Under the pieces are notes generated by a model. It had not been told where the DNA came from, made no database searches, and was given only the letters and a program-made list of their open reading frames with translations. A program made the position numbers and the translations under genes. Below are positions 31,452 to 41,786 of a stretch of 59,201 nt of DNA, one piece after another. Positions within the stretch are counted from its first letter, which is position 1. Each line of letters starts with the position of its first letter. The DNA comes from Amoeboaphelidium occidentale (Eukaryota; Aphelidiomycota; Aphelidea), in NCBI GenBank assembly GCA_023515795.1, contig JALGPX010000070.1:1-59201 (forward strand), written 5' to 3'.

Positions 31452-32641
31452 TCAAATTTTCTTGAGTTTCTGTAGGGCAACCTTAATCGCTTCCAAAGTT
31501 TTCACAACATGTCCCCTATTTGTTTCAACTGCAGAAATTCCCATGTGACCAATTCTGAAATATGATGGAGCTATAGCCTTGTGCAAACCACCAGCAATAA
31601 CAATGCCTTGTTTTGTGACCAATGGCAGAAAATCTGTAGCTTTGACGCCTTCTGGGTAATAAACAGCAGTGAGCGAATTGGCAGCATATTTTCTATCTAA
31701 AGGCACCAACTTCAAATTCCATTCTAGTAGTTGATTCTTGACCTTTTCGCTAACTTCTCTGTGAACCTTGAATCTTTCCTTTAAATCTGTCTTTAGAATC
31801 TGCTTCAAACTGACATTGAGAGCAATAATTAAACTAACAGCAGGAGTAGCAAAGTAGCTAGGACGGCCTTGTTCATATGCTTCCATAATTGGCAGCCATT
31901 TGTTCAAATCAGCAAAGTATGAAGTTGGAGCAGCTTTCCTTTCTTTGAGTTTTGAAATTGCCCTATCACTTAAAGCCATAATCATGAGACCACTAGGAAC
32001 GCCAAGTGCCTTTTGAGATGCAGTTACAATTGAGTCAATCTTCCATTCATCCATGTAAAACTCCTCAGCGCCAATAGAACAAACACCATCAACTGAGACA
32101 AGAGTATCAGGCGAAACTTTATGAACCAACTCAGAGATTCCCTTTATATCAGTCAATACACCTGTGGAAGTATCAACGTGAGTTATGTTGACCAGTTTGA
32201 ACTTTGTCTTTAACAACGCTTCCTTAATTGCTTCCATTGAGGGAACAGAACCGATTTCGGGCGCTCTGACATGAACCACATTGGCACCATAAACAGAGAA
32301 ACATTCACCAAAGTTGTCCCCAAAGTAACCAGTATTAACAATCAACACATTCTCACCAGGTTCAACCAAATTAGAAGCAACCACATCCCAGCCCAAAGTT
32401 CCGGAACCACTCAAAACAATCGGCTGTCCCTTTTCAGTGCCAAATACAGTGCGCAATAATTTAAGCGACTCTCCAAACGTCTTAATGAAGTCTGGATCAA
32501 CATGCGAAGTTCCTTTTGTAGCCATCGCAGAGAGCACATCCTCGTGGAACTCAATTGGTCCCTATAGAAGTATGAATACAACGATAAATCGAACTCAGAG
32601 GTTACCGGGATCATGGTTAGCTTGTCTGTTAGTGACGCCAT
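31452..32641 (-). CDS. AGXT: alanine-glyoxylate / serine-pyruvate aminotransferase
   Basis: Exons 32641-32606 and 32561-31452 with a 44-nt intron encode 381 residues. The junction restores MIPGPIEFHEDVL, a normal class V aminotransferase N terminus. PLP-binding features are GSGTLGWDVVASNL and TASQKALGVPSG with the Schiff-base Lys. RPSYFATPAVSLI and the C-terminal RIGHMG are also present. The protein ends in KKI, close to the KKL peroxisome signal of the human enzyme, so peroxisomal location is possible but unproven. The enzyme detoxifies glyoxylate to glycine. Confidence 0.93.
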
Positions 32642-32689
32642 CTCTTATCAGGAATTGTTTGGAGGAAAGATCCGTTGTTGATTCGCGCA

Positions 32690-32970
32690 GAGCTCCAGCT
32701 CAAGCGTCTACATGCTGCGAGCTGGAGTGCAAATACGCTTTCTTAAAGGTGGTAGATCTAGCTCGCTCTGAACCCTGCAATTTATGTTCCTTCTGTTTAC
32801 ATGAGTTGAAACAGACAAAGTTTTGGGCGGTTAACGTCTGTAATTTAGATTGCTTAACTGCTTGGAACAGGGACATTAACGCTGCACGAAATATCAGGCA
32901 CGTTTTCTTGGATTTGAATGCAAATGAAGGTAAAAGACCGCTTGTGTTCTCCAGGAAGAATCGTTCATGA
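32690..32970 (+). pseudogene. divergent Fanzor C-terminal remnant
   Basis: A frame ending at TGA 32968-32970 holds a zinc-ribbon-like CNLCSFC, then VNVCNLDC, then WNRDINAARNIRHVFLDLNA and EGKRPLVF. It therefore contains the final RuvC Asp motif and the family tail. The segment before the ribbon reads VVDLARSEPC where active copies have a Glu then RTS, so the Glu position is lost. Similarity to the copy at 2.4 kb is low, so this is a different Fanzor lineage. No N-terminal part is present between it and the AGXT start at 32641. The left limit is approximate. Confidence 0.65.
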
Positions 32971-33152
32971 TGTTTCGTCAGCTAACTGCAAAATTTAATT
33001 GGTGGTTAAAGACAGGTGATTATGCTTGCATATTTACTTGTACGGTCTCCACCAGCGTAGCCGAGAAATCGTGCGATTCGTGTAACGCTCTTCTCAGTAA
33101 GATTTGGTTTTATTTGAACTAATCCTGTAGCGAAGGGCCAGTTATTCGCAGC

Positions 33153-34199
33153 CTAAGCAATTGTTATTTCAACTTTAACAGATTTTATGCTCGAGCTCTC
33201 CAATAGGCCGTAAATATTTTCTCTGCGAACCGTCAAATCCCTCAGCTCAGCCGTAACTTTCCGCACAGTAGAGCGATGCATGATGGAACTCTCGAGCGCT
33301 TTTAGTGCAACAGGCTGTAAGAGATACTCAACATTCGGTAACTCAACGGACTGTCTTCGCCTATTGTCTGCATCCTTTTCAATAACTTTGAGAAGCTTCT
33401 GCTTTTGCGAGTCATTCAGATCATCCAAAGTCGTGATCATCGCTTTGAGACTTTCAGCCGCAGTATCATTCAAAGGAACGGCAGATGAAGATGAAGCTGA
33501 AATAGAAGAACTGGAGTAATCGTTCTTGAATAATTGTTGATCTTGGTTCAAACAAATCCATTCGACAGGATAACCAAAATCAATCGTTGAAGCAACTTCG
33601 CTCGGAAGGATTTTTGGTTCCACAATGTAAATATCAATTCGAATGTGTCCAGCGTCGGCATGTCGGATGATCAGTGGATGTATGAAATCTTCAATAAGAG
33701 TTGTGACTTTGCGTTCCATAATTTCGTTTACTTTAGCGGCTAAATCGCTTTGCTTTCCTCCTATTGCTGCGCCTCCCTTTGACTTCATAACTGCCTCATC
33801 GTATGAAGGAGGCTTCCACGCTTCTGTTTCTTCGTACTTTTCCACGGGTAATCCAAATTCCTTCATCTGAAGCAACACAACTTGAGTGCACACACTCCTG
33901 GGAATCAACACTTTCCCTCCGTAACGTAAAAAGTCCACAATAACAGAAAATGCTTCGTAATTGTGATCGAGAAATGTTTCCCTGTTTGCGCTTGATGATG
34001 TTGAAGGTGATCCTGCATGGGCATGCCTTGCTGCAGCCAAGCGATACAATGACGAGTCTGGATACTTTTGCAAATGGCTCGAACTTAACTCAAATCTCTT
34101 TCCGCCGACATTGAAAACGACTGTCGCATCATTAAAAGAAGCGGCTGAATTAGAACTGGAGAACTTTGAAGCGCTCGACGACGAAGCAAAGCGACTCAT
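33153..34199 (-). CDS. BTB/POZ (T1-type) domain protein with PPSY motif
   Basis: 348 residues from ATG 34199; the frame opens earlier but has no ATG. A Ser-rich leader is followed by a T1/KCTD-type BTB (residues about 24-118) with VVFNVGGKRFELSSSHLQKY and DHNYEAFSVIVDFLRYGG. Next comes WKPPSYDEAV, a PPxY motif, then a predicted mixed alpha/beta region and a C-terminal helical segment. KCTD-like BTB proteins often act as Cullin-3 adaptors or oligomerisation units. The PPxY could recruit a WW-domain ligase. Specific function unknown. Confidence 0.75.
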   Translation of the reverse strand: MSRFASSSSASKFSSSNSAASFNDATVVFNVGGKRFELSSSHLQKYPDSSLYRLAAARHAHAGSPSTSSSANRETFLDHNYEAFSVIVDFLRYGGKVLIPRSVCTQVVLLQMKEFGLPVEKYEETEAWKPPSYDEAVMKSKGGAAIGGKQSDLAAKVNEIMERKVTTLIEDFIHPLIIRHADAGHIRIDIYIVEPKILPSEVASTIDFGYPVEWICLNQDQQLFKNDYSSSSISASSSSAVPLNDTAAESLKAMITTLDDLNDSQKQKLLKVIEKDADNRRRQSVELPNVEYLLQPVALKALESSIMHRSTVRKVTAELRDLTVRRENIYGLLESSSIKSVKVEITIA

Positions 34200-34284
34200 C
34201 GTTAGGAAATGTTTTGTGATTGTGCCGAGTTTCAGGTTCAGCAAATCGCCTTGATCGTGCTACAATTTTTATATTAAAAACAAT

Positions 34285-35906
34285 TTAAAAAGCATGAAAT
34301 GTAAGAATATACTTCCCAAATTGTTCAATAGCTGCGTGGAAGTCTCTTTTGCTGACACGCTCCATGTAAAGTATTTCTTCCATTGTATAGTTTCCATCAA
34401 AGTATCGCAGGATTCGTAGGAATATCAGTGATTTGCTATTAACTTGATCATTTTGTTCCATCGCAGCCTCTTCCACGAATTTCAAAGAAGGGTCTGTCAT
34501 GGGATCAATAACACTGGAATTTGGATCATTCTTATCAGGATAAACCAGAAAGTAAGTTGTGTGTACTTGATGTAAGATGTTCCTTCTAAAAAGGTACTCA
34601 AGGGCTTCCAAGTAATTAAGTCTCAGTCTATCTTCTTCAGATGGAACGAATGAAAGAAGAGGTTGAAACTCAGATGATATCGTTGATAACAAAGCAAATA
34701 AATCAATACTAGGAAACTTCTTCTTCCATTCAGAAAATAATGTCGATTCTTTCTTTACATCAAAGTTTGGGCTGATGTATCCATAAATAGAGTCTGAGTT
34801 CAGAGGTAAAATCAGTCGAGCATTGTTCCAGCGCAATAATCGTGCTGCATATTTTTCTACTTTGTCCCAGTTCCAAGCCAACCTTTTCCGAATGTCATCA
34901 AGACTACTGAGTAAATGACGTTAATTAATTGAAATACCTTTTTCTTATAGAGGTGCTGTTTAGAAATTCAATCAAGTTTGAGCCACCAAGATCTTTTAAT
35001 TCCGCGATCAGTTCTTCTTTTGGTGCACTTAGCAGGAGCGTATGAAATGGTTTAATATCATCAAGACCGAAATTTCTGCTGCTTGCCACAGGGTTTAAAG
35101 AAATCAGAATTTTACCATTCAATTTCACCAGACTTGTTTTGCAACAACTCAAATCTGAATATATGCGCTTCAACATTTGAGCGAAAGCACTCTGTTCTAA
35201 AGCTTTCAAAGTAAACTCTTCGGCGTCTTTGTGCAACTTTGCCAATTTCAATATCATTTCGCATTCATTTCGAACGTAATCAGAAGCAACTTGTTCACTT
35301 TTCAAAGCAAGACTCAGTTTCTTCACGACATTCTCATAGAAATCATCCAAAAAGCGTCCATCATCAACCGTGCGAGCCCTAGGAAAAGCAAAAACTATAT
35401 GAAACATGGAAATCTCCATTGAAGTTGAAGTTTTTGTCTCAGTAGCTTGAATCTCTGCATGATCACTTGGTTGTGTTGGACCCGTAGTATCCGCACCTTC
35501 GGTAGTTTGCGCCTTGCCCTCCAATTTACTATTTTCGCCGTCTTCTTCTCCATTTAGCAACACAGGATGGCCCAGAAACGTCCACCAGTCAAAAGAAATC
35601 TGAAACCTCTTGCCACAAGCGCTAGCTTTTGGTGAAAATGCGTCTCCAATGAAAGAAACATTAACATTAGCGTATTCGTTACTCTTATGCGCCGGAGCGT
35701 CTTCTTTCTTGGTTGAATTGTCTACTTCCGCTGTGGAATTGTTATAAGAGTATTCCGTAACATTAACATCTGAATCTAGCGGTGTATGTCCCAAGTCCAC
35801 AGGATATCTAAAGACTAAATGATGCCCATGACTATAATCTCAGATTACGGAACGTATTGATACGATACCTTGAGTTTATTACACAAAAGATTCCCTGCAG
35901 CTGCAT
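34285..35906 (-). CDS. NPRL3: NPRL3, GATOR1/SEACIT complex subunit
   Basis: Exons 35906-35869, 35807-34938 and 34903-34285 (introns 61 and 34 nt) encode 508 residues. The first exon provides MQLQGIFCVINS, joined to RYPVDLGHTP, the expected longin-type N terminus. Family blocks include FQISFDWWTFLGHPVLL, MFHIVFAFPRA, PFHTLLLSAPKEELIAEL and SIRKRLAWNWDKVEKYAARL. The Npr2-Npr3 pair inhibits TORC1 at the vacuole or lysosome when amino acids are scarce. The 103-base spacer to the 2OG oxygenase start (36010) is probably a shared promoter. Confidence 0.9.
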
Positions 35907-36009
35907 AACGGAAACTGCGCCACAATGATCTCCGACAAACTCAGAAGAAGTCATCAAGCATCACCCTGGGAAGCGAGCCACAATTTCTTTCAATTGATAT
36001 TTACCTGAT

Positions 36010-37044
36010 ATGACAGTCTCTTTGCCAATTATTGATTTTAATGACCGCTCTGTTGAACAATGCGTAAAAGCTCAAGAGGCTTTGCACAAGTATGGTGCTC
36101 TCTTGATCAGAGACCCACGGGTCACAGAAGAGCATAACGAAAAGTTCTTATCAATGATGGAGTGTTACTTTGATCAGAGCGCTGAATTGAAGATGAAGGA
36201 TGTTCGCCCTGAATTCTCGTATCAAGTTGGTGCAACACCGGAATTAACAGAAACGCCAAAGTGTGCATTTGACGCGGACTGTTTGGAGGTAATTGAGAAG
36301 TTATCTGATGATAATAAGCCTCATATTCCAACCTCTGCTGATCCTAAATGGCGTTACTTCTGGCGTATTGGCGAAAGACCTAAAGAAACGAGTTTCCCTG
36401 AATTAAATGCTGATGATGTTGTACCAGAAGCATTTACGGAATGGTCTGAAGTTATGAATACTTGGGGATCTTTGATGCTTGATGCTGTAAAAACTCTGAG
36501 TGAAATGGTCGCTGAAGGCTGTGGGTTGGATGCTAATGCTTTTTCCTCTATGATGCAGTATGGACCACACTTACTTGCACCTACTGGCTCAGATTTGGGA
36601 AAGTATGATAAACTCGGAACGGTCTTTGCTGGATTCCATTATGATTTGAACTTTCTGACAATACATGGCAAATCTAGGTATCCAGGTTTGTACATCTGGT
36701 CGCGTACTGGTGAAAAGATCCTGGTCAGTGTTCCCAAAGGATGTTTACTAGTGCAAGCTGGTAAGCAAATGGAGTGGCTGACTGGCGGTTACGTTATGGC
36801 GGGATTTCATGAAGTAGTTGTAACTCCGGAAACACTGAATGCTGTTGAGACAGCAAAGAGTGAAAACAGACCACTATGGCGCGTTTCCAGTACTTTGTTC
36901 AGTCACATTGCTTCTGACCAAATCTTAAAGCCGCTTAACTGTGAATTGTTTCAATCGAAAGATTCTTTGCAAAAGTACGAGCCTATTACGGCAGGAAAGC
37001 AAGTCGAGAAAGAACTTGAATCCATAAAATTGAAGCAAGAATAA
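36010..37044 (+). CDS. 2-oxoglutarate/Fe(II) oxygenase, isopenicillin-N-synthase-like
   Basis: 344 residues, intronless, from ATG 36010. The N-terminal DIOX_N region starts LPIIDFND. The catalytic barrel has FHYDLNFLTIHG (His and Asp metal ligands), a MAGFHEVVV segment (second His) and WRVSS, whose Arg fits the 2OG-binding RxS position. Related fungal proteins of this type are uncharacterised or act on small molecules, so the substrate is unknown. The gene is followed after 25 bases by glycerate kinase on the same strand. Confidence 0.82.
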   Translation: MTVSLPIIDFNDRSVEQCVKAQEALHKYGALLIRDPRVTEEHNEKFLSMMECYFDQSAELKMKDVRPEFSYQVGATPELTETPKCAFDADCLEVIEKLSDDNKPHIPTSADPKWRYFWRIGERPKETSFPELNADDVVPEAFTEWSEVMNTWGSLMLDAVKTLSEMVAEGCGLDANAFSSMMQYGPHLLAPTGSDLGKYDKLGTVFAGFHYDLNFLTIHGKSRYPGLYIWSRTGEKILVSVPKGCLLVQAGKQMEWLTGGYVMAGFHEVVVTPETLNAVETAKSENRPLWRVSSTLFSHIASDQILKPLNCELFQSKDSLQKYEPITAGKQVEKELESIKLKQE

Positions 37045-37069
37045 AGTCTGGTCGAGTTTTAAGCGTATT

Positions 37070-37918
37070 ATGACTACAGTAGATATTTGTTACCTTGGCA
37101 TAAAAGAATTCCTCTCGAAATATGCTGACGCAAAAAGGCCTCTAGTTGTTGGTATCCAAGGCGTTCAAGGAATCGGAAAAACTACTTTGGTTGCGAGTTT
37201 TAGTTCTAGACTGATACAAGATGGCCTTAAAGTCGTTACATTCTCGATAGATGACTTTTACTACTCAAAGGGAGAACTAGAAAATCTTTATCTAGAAACA
37301 CAGAATCCTCTGTACATTGGTAGAGGTGTTCCTGGGACGCATGATGTTGAGTTGGGTTCTCAAATTCTTACACGCCTGAAGTCTCAACAACCAGTTAGCG
37401 TTCCCAAATACAACAAATCTCTATTCAACGGCAAAGGAGATAGAGAGCCGCGAGAAAAATGGTCTCAATATGTTCCACCATATGATGTCGTTTTAATTGA
37501 AGGTTGGTGTCTAGGCTATCAAGCCCTTGGTCGTGAAGATCTAATGGCCAAACTATCTTCAGTAGACCTTAGAAACGCAACAATTGAACTCGTTTTGGAC
37601 ATGAATGAACGCCTCATGCAATTCGATTCTTGGTTGAAACATATCGATCTCATGGTTTATCTTCTGTCAGACGTTGAGAATGTTCTCGAGTGGCGTTGGC
37701 AGCAAGAGCAGGAATTAATTAAACGACATCACTCTGGGATGACAAAAGACGAGTTGAAACATTTCCTTAACAGATTTCTACTTTGTTATGATATATACTA
37801 CCGAAAAGATACTCAGGCAGCGTCGCTCAAAATTCCGTACATCTCGATCTATTTCGATAGAGATAGGAGTGTGGTGAAAAGAGATAACAATCTATCAATT
37901 ATGGGAAAAGGTTGGTAA
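37070..37918 (+). CDS. D-glycerate 3-kinase (GLYK/Tda10 type)
   Basis: 282 residues, intronless. The P-loop is GIQGVQGIGKTTL. SIDDFYYSKGELENLYLE, GRGVPGTHDVELG and VPKYNKSLFNGKGDREP match the plant and fungal GLYK/Tda10 family, and VVLIEGWCLGYQ gives the Walker B-like region. The enzyme phosphorylates glycerate to 3-phosphoglycerate. Only 25 bases separate it from the upstream oxygenase. The last 20 coding bases overlap the convergent gene's coding end (37899-37918). Confidence 0.9.
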   Translation: MTTVDICYLGIKEFLSKYADAKRPLVVGIQGVQGIGKTTLVASFSSRLIQDGLKVVTFSIDDFYYSKGELENLYLETQNPLYIGRGVPGTHDVELGSQILTRLKSQQPVSVPKYNKSLFNGKGDREPREKWSQYVPPYDVVLIEGWCLGYQALGREDLMAKLSSVDLRNATIELVLDMNERLMQFDSWLKHIDLMVYLLSDVENVLEWRWQQEQELIKRHHSGMTKDELKHFLNRFLLCYDIYYRKDTQAASLKIPYISIYFDRDRSVVKRDNNLSIMGKGW

Positions 37919-39161
37919 TATATCGAACTTCCATTCCAACTCTTCCATTCTCCGCCAGTTTTTGCGAGACCCACGTGAGACCAAAAGCAGCTAATGGCGC
38001 TGTACGTGTTGCATTCATATAAAGACTCATTGAATTTATCGCATTGCTCATCCAAGGAACAACTCTTGAGCCAAATTGATTAGATAAGTTACTAAAAACG
38101 AGTGTAAAAGTCCTATTCCTCAAATAATCATCAACAACTCCTACCAGAGAGCCTGTGACTCCTTGTTCAGCTAACGGTATCTGACTGACAATTGTGAAAT
38201 TCTGTTCGCCAAGACCATAAAAGAACTTTGGCAGAACAACATCAGCTAATCTTATAGGTACAGCATTATATCGCGTCCGGTTATAACGAATTGCATGAAT
38301 TGAAAACATCAATTGGCCAAAATCAGCGCCAACCTTTGACTTAGAATTACCATTCAGTTCTAAGCGGATTCCCAAACTCGGTCGCATAAACAAGTTCCAA
38401 TGCATCAACTTCAATGTGTACGGTGCAACACCTTCATCAAGACCACCATTCCATATTTGTCTTCTCTCCACATCAATATTATTCCATGTCATGCCAAGAG
38501 CTTGAACAGTTAATTGAGCGCGAATAGTCCACCAAGTCGGGGGTATTTGGCCTGGTGAAACATTGTGAGCAAAAGCTCGAGCTAGCCACAGTTTGCAGAG
38601 TAGCTCCCAATAGTCTGGATCATGCAGATGGACCTGAAAATACTTGTCAATAAACCATGGGTGAGTTTGCAAATGTAAATCAGGCACGTCGATTGAAGCA
38701 ACATGAGTGTCGCCCGTTTCCAAGTAAACTTGACTCTCAAATATAATCTTTGTTGGTACCCAAGCAGTAAAATCCATGATTCCTTTCATTTGGAATGTAA
38801 ATCCTTCCTGTTCCAATGTAGATACGTTAAATGCAGGCCATACAAAGTCTGGATTTGAGTTCGTGTTAGCAAATGCCCTTCGCACAAACATTGGCACGAC
38901 TAATCGCAAGCAGAGGGCTGCTATTGTGAGAATTATTATGAAAACAGTAAAGCAGAGGAATAGTCTTCTTTGTGTTTTTGGGTGTATTAAATGTGTGTGA
39001 TGCTTTGAATTTGGCACGAACTTGATGTTGTTCTCTTCAAGCGTGCTCTTGAATTCTGCCACAGGCTCTTTCGCCTCCGATTGTATAGTGAGCGTATTAT
39101 CTGTGGAATCTGTAGCGTCATACGCGTTGGATATATCACACTCTTCAATATGGTCAGACAT
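37899..39161 (-). CDS. single-pass membrane protein, DUF3712-like
   Basis: 420 residues, intronless, ATG 39161. An acidic cytosolic N terminus of about 65 residues precedes one TM helix (LFLCFTVFIIILTIAALCL). The lumenal or extracellular region is rich in beta-type segments (GFTFQMKGIMDF, then VYLETGDTHVASIDVPDLHL) with several N-x-T/S sites. Such LEA-like repeated beta domains occur in fungal DUF3712 vacuolar membrane proteins, for example yeast Tag1, which I offer as the nearest type. Its coding end overlaps that of glycerate kinase by 20 bases. Confidence 0.65.
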   Translation of the reverse strand: MSDHIEECDISNAYDATDSTDNTLTIQSEAKEPVAEFKSTLEENNIKFVPNSKHHTHLIHPKTQRRLFLCFTVFIIILTIAALCLRLVVPMFVRRAFANTNSNPDFVWPAFNVSTLEQEGFTFQMKGIMDFTAWVPTKIIFESQVYLETGDTHVASIDVPDLHLQTHPWFIDKYFQVHLHDPDYWELLCKLWLARAFAHNVSPGQIPPTWWTIRAQLTVQALGMTWNNIDVERRQIWNGGLDEGVAPYTLKLMHWNLFMRPSLGIRLELNGNSKSKVGADFGQLMFSIHAIRYNRTRYNAVPIRLADVVLPKFFYGLGEQNFTIVSQIPLAEQGVTGSLVGVVDDYLRNRTFTLVFSNLSNQFGSRVVPWMSNAINSMSLYMNATRTAPLAAFGLTWVSQKLAENGRVGMEVRYITNLFP

Positions 39162-39330
39162 TCTGGAAAAAATTAGTGTTGATCAAAAGGGGTCACTTAC
39201 TCCTTGCACTCGCATGATCTCTTCTCATATCGTCATTATCACATAATTATTTGTTAATTGCAGAGGTTGGAGCATTTCGAAAAGGATTTGCACTTGTTTG
39301 CATTCCGTCGCCTCATGTTCGCAAACTGAG

Positions 39331-40432
39331 ATGTCTGAAGTCAAGTTTACCGAGACAGTATGGAGGAAGATAAAAGCAGAAGGAGTATCGCCACCACCTA
39401 GAAGATATCATTCATCTGTTCTTCATGATAATAAGTTATGGATATTCGGAGGATCTAAGGGGAAAGACAGTGTTCTTGACGATCTATGGGCTTATGACTT
39501 TGGTAATTGTTGCTGATAATCATGATCTTAATGTTTCAGGTGCAAATACATGGCAAGAAGTATCTAATAAGGGTAAAGATGTTTGGCCGGAAGCGAGGCA
39601 AGGTCATTCCGCTGTTGTGTTCAATGGATCCATGTTCCTGTTTGGTGGTTTGTCACAAGATAATTTCACAGCACTTCAGGACATGCTTTACTTTGATTTT
39701 ACTTCTGAAACATGGAAACAAATAACTGGTCCCAATGATCAAACACCAGGTCCTCGATGTCACCATTCCTGTGTGTTGTTGGAAGACAAGGGTAAAATGC
39801 TAATCATGGGTGGATCGCTCAACTTACGCTCATATCACTCTGATGTTTGGGAGTTCAACTTGGAGAGTTTTGTATGGAAAAAGCTTGACCTTGAGTTACC
39901 GTCGCCAAGGGCTGGTATTATGGTCTTACACGATGAGAAGGATAAAACGTTGCACTTGTTCGGAGGATACACAGGCGATGGCGGTTTCACTTACTTGAAT
40001 GATGCTTACGAGTTGAACTTGGACGTTGAATGGAAGTTTGAAAAGTATGAACCGAAGGGTACGCTTCCATATACAGGAAGGCATCTTGGAGCCGTTTATG
40101 CGCTAGAATGTTTCTGGGTTTTTGGAGGATTTGATGGGAAACATGCAGTTTCAGAGTTCTACTACTTTGACCCTAAATGTAAGTATGATGCGTTCATTGT
40201 GTAATTTGTAGTCAAGAGATGGTCGCCTGTTAGTTTGTGGATGGAAATGGACACAACATCGATTGTTAACTCAGCTGCAAGTAATGCGAATACAAAGATC
40301 ACTCCGAGATATGGTCACACTGCTGTCTTGGATCCAAACGGAAATCAAATCACAATTTTCGGCGGAAGTGGTTCCATGTATTTGAATGATATTGTTAAAA
40401 TCGACCTGCCAGACGAGGCCTCATCTATTTGA
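39331..40432 (+). CDS. Kelch-repeat beta-propeller protein
   Basis: Exons 39331-39502, 39540-40178 and 40212-40432 (introns 37 and 33 nt) encode 343 residues. About six Kelch blades are visible, with repeated PxxRxxHSS, LWIFGG, MFLFGG, LHLFGGYTGDGG and FWVFGGFDG motifs each followed by a DxW or YxFD strand. No other domain is present. Kelch propellers bind proteins or metabolites; no specific role can be assigned. An in-frame short upstream ATG reading MFAN then stop precedes the chosen start. The stop overlaps the convergent gene by 8 bases. Confidence 0.85.
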
Positions 40433-41163
40433 GCCCCAGAATATAGTATATAGCTTTAAAAGCCTGTGGGTACTTTTTCCAAATAATGTAACACAGTAAA
40501 AGCAGCAGTAACCACGGAAGACTTTTTAGGCGAACACGAATTGAATTTTCGCCATAACGCTGTTCACGTAGTTTCTGAACTTCTTGTTCCAATTTGGCTA
40601 TTCTCTCCTCAAGAAGAGACTGAACTTTGGCAAAGGCTAGCGACGATGCTCTGTTGCGTTGTAGTGATGGTGAAGCATTTGACTTTGAATCACTGTAAGG
40701 CGCTTGATGCGACAGCACCTGAGCTAAACCATTAGTGGGCGTAGCATATCTTTCTACTTTAAATCATTTAGACTCATGATCATTTAAATATCATACCTTC
40801 TTCTGGAGAAATCTTTGAACTGACTAAAGATTCTACAACTTCCATGGCTTTTGGTCTCTCTGGGAATCGCTTCAAGTAACGCACCACTTCATCAATGTAC
40901 TCTTCCTTTGCTTCATCCTTTGAAAGATTTCGATATGAGTTCCATGCGTCGAATTTGGCTCTTGCGACAACATCATACCAACTTGGTTTCTTTGCAAGAT
41001 CTGCTGGACCAGCTGTAGCTTGCTTGAACAGCCCATAAAAACGCAACTTCTCCTCATTGGACGGTTGAGTGCTTCCCATAGAAGAATCATCAGCAGACGA
41101 AGAAGAGGTCTGGACCAAGCTCACTGCCTTTTGAAATCTCTGTTCTAAATCCATATCAACCAT
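40425..41163 (-). CDS. tail-anchored acyl-CoA-binding protein (ACBD4/5 type)
   Basis: Exons 41163-40797 and 40753-40425 with a 43-nt intron encode 231 residues. The N-terminal ACBP domain is clear: LEQRFQKAVSLVQ, EEKLRFYGLFKQATAGPADL, KPSWYDVVARAKFDAWNSY. A coiled coil (LLEERIAKLEQEVQKLREQ) and a C-terminal helix (LPWLLLLLLCYIIW) with a short basic tail follow. In animals and fungi this layout tethers peroxisomes to the ER. Two acceptors three bases apart (AAAG and TAG) are both in frame, so one Val could be optional. ATG 41163 was chosen as the first ATG in frame. Confidence 0.88.
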
Positions 41164-41340
41164 CACAACGCTGAAACAACGCGGGATGATTACAATAGCA
41201 ATTATATTCAAACTGACTCTTGGCTGTTACAGAAATACAATCGCATAATGCGCTGAGCTGATAAGAGGCACTTGCGGAACCTTTAGGGCACCAAAACGAT
41301 TCTAATCTCTCGCTCTCCATTTTCATCTTGGAACTGTTGG

Positions 41341-41745
41341 ATGACGAGATTTACTCAGAGGCTTTTGGCTAAGCACGTTCCTTTAATTAAATTTTTGGGC
41401 CCACGGAAAAATATTCCACAGCACAGCGGTAAATCTTTTGGCTTCCCTCGTAGATTTATCTTCTGAGCTTGGTAGATTCATTAACACATCCTCTTTATTC
41501 CCATTATACCCCAAATCAAACGGCATCTGCACCAGCCCCTGCGCCTCCAGCTAAAAATGCAGCAGCTTCAAAGGCTGGTGTGAATGCTATGAGGATAGAA
41601 TACGAGGACATTACTAAATTGCCTTTGGAGTATCAGCAATTAAAAGGGCTTTCTGAGGACGAAATGGAATCTATTGTTGTAAGCTACGAGAGGATTTGTA
41701 TAGCGGCTAATAATTCTTTGAGTTTAGTTGGGTGGCGCAGTGTAA
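41341..41745 (+). CDS. KGD4: KGD4/MRPS36-type 2-oxoglutarate dehydrogenase adaptor subunit
   Basis: Exons 41341-41428, 41476-41678 and 41728-41745 (introns 47 and 49 nt) encode 102 residues. The N terminus is basic (MTRFTQRLLAKHVPLIKFLG) and the middle is Ala/Pro-rich. The C terminus matches the family as LPLEYQQLKGLSEDEMESIV, joined by the last intron to LGGAV and a stop. Without that splice the frame runs into an unrelated membrane gene. The intron has a GCTAATAA branch-like site. KGD4 links the E3 subunit to the mitochondrial 2-oxoglutarate dehydrogenase core. Confidence 0.82.
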
Positions 41746-41786
41746 CAAAGTGTGGCTCGCTTTCTAATAAACCTCTTATCGCTTCA

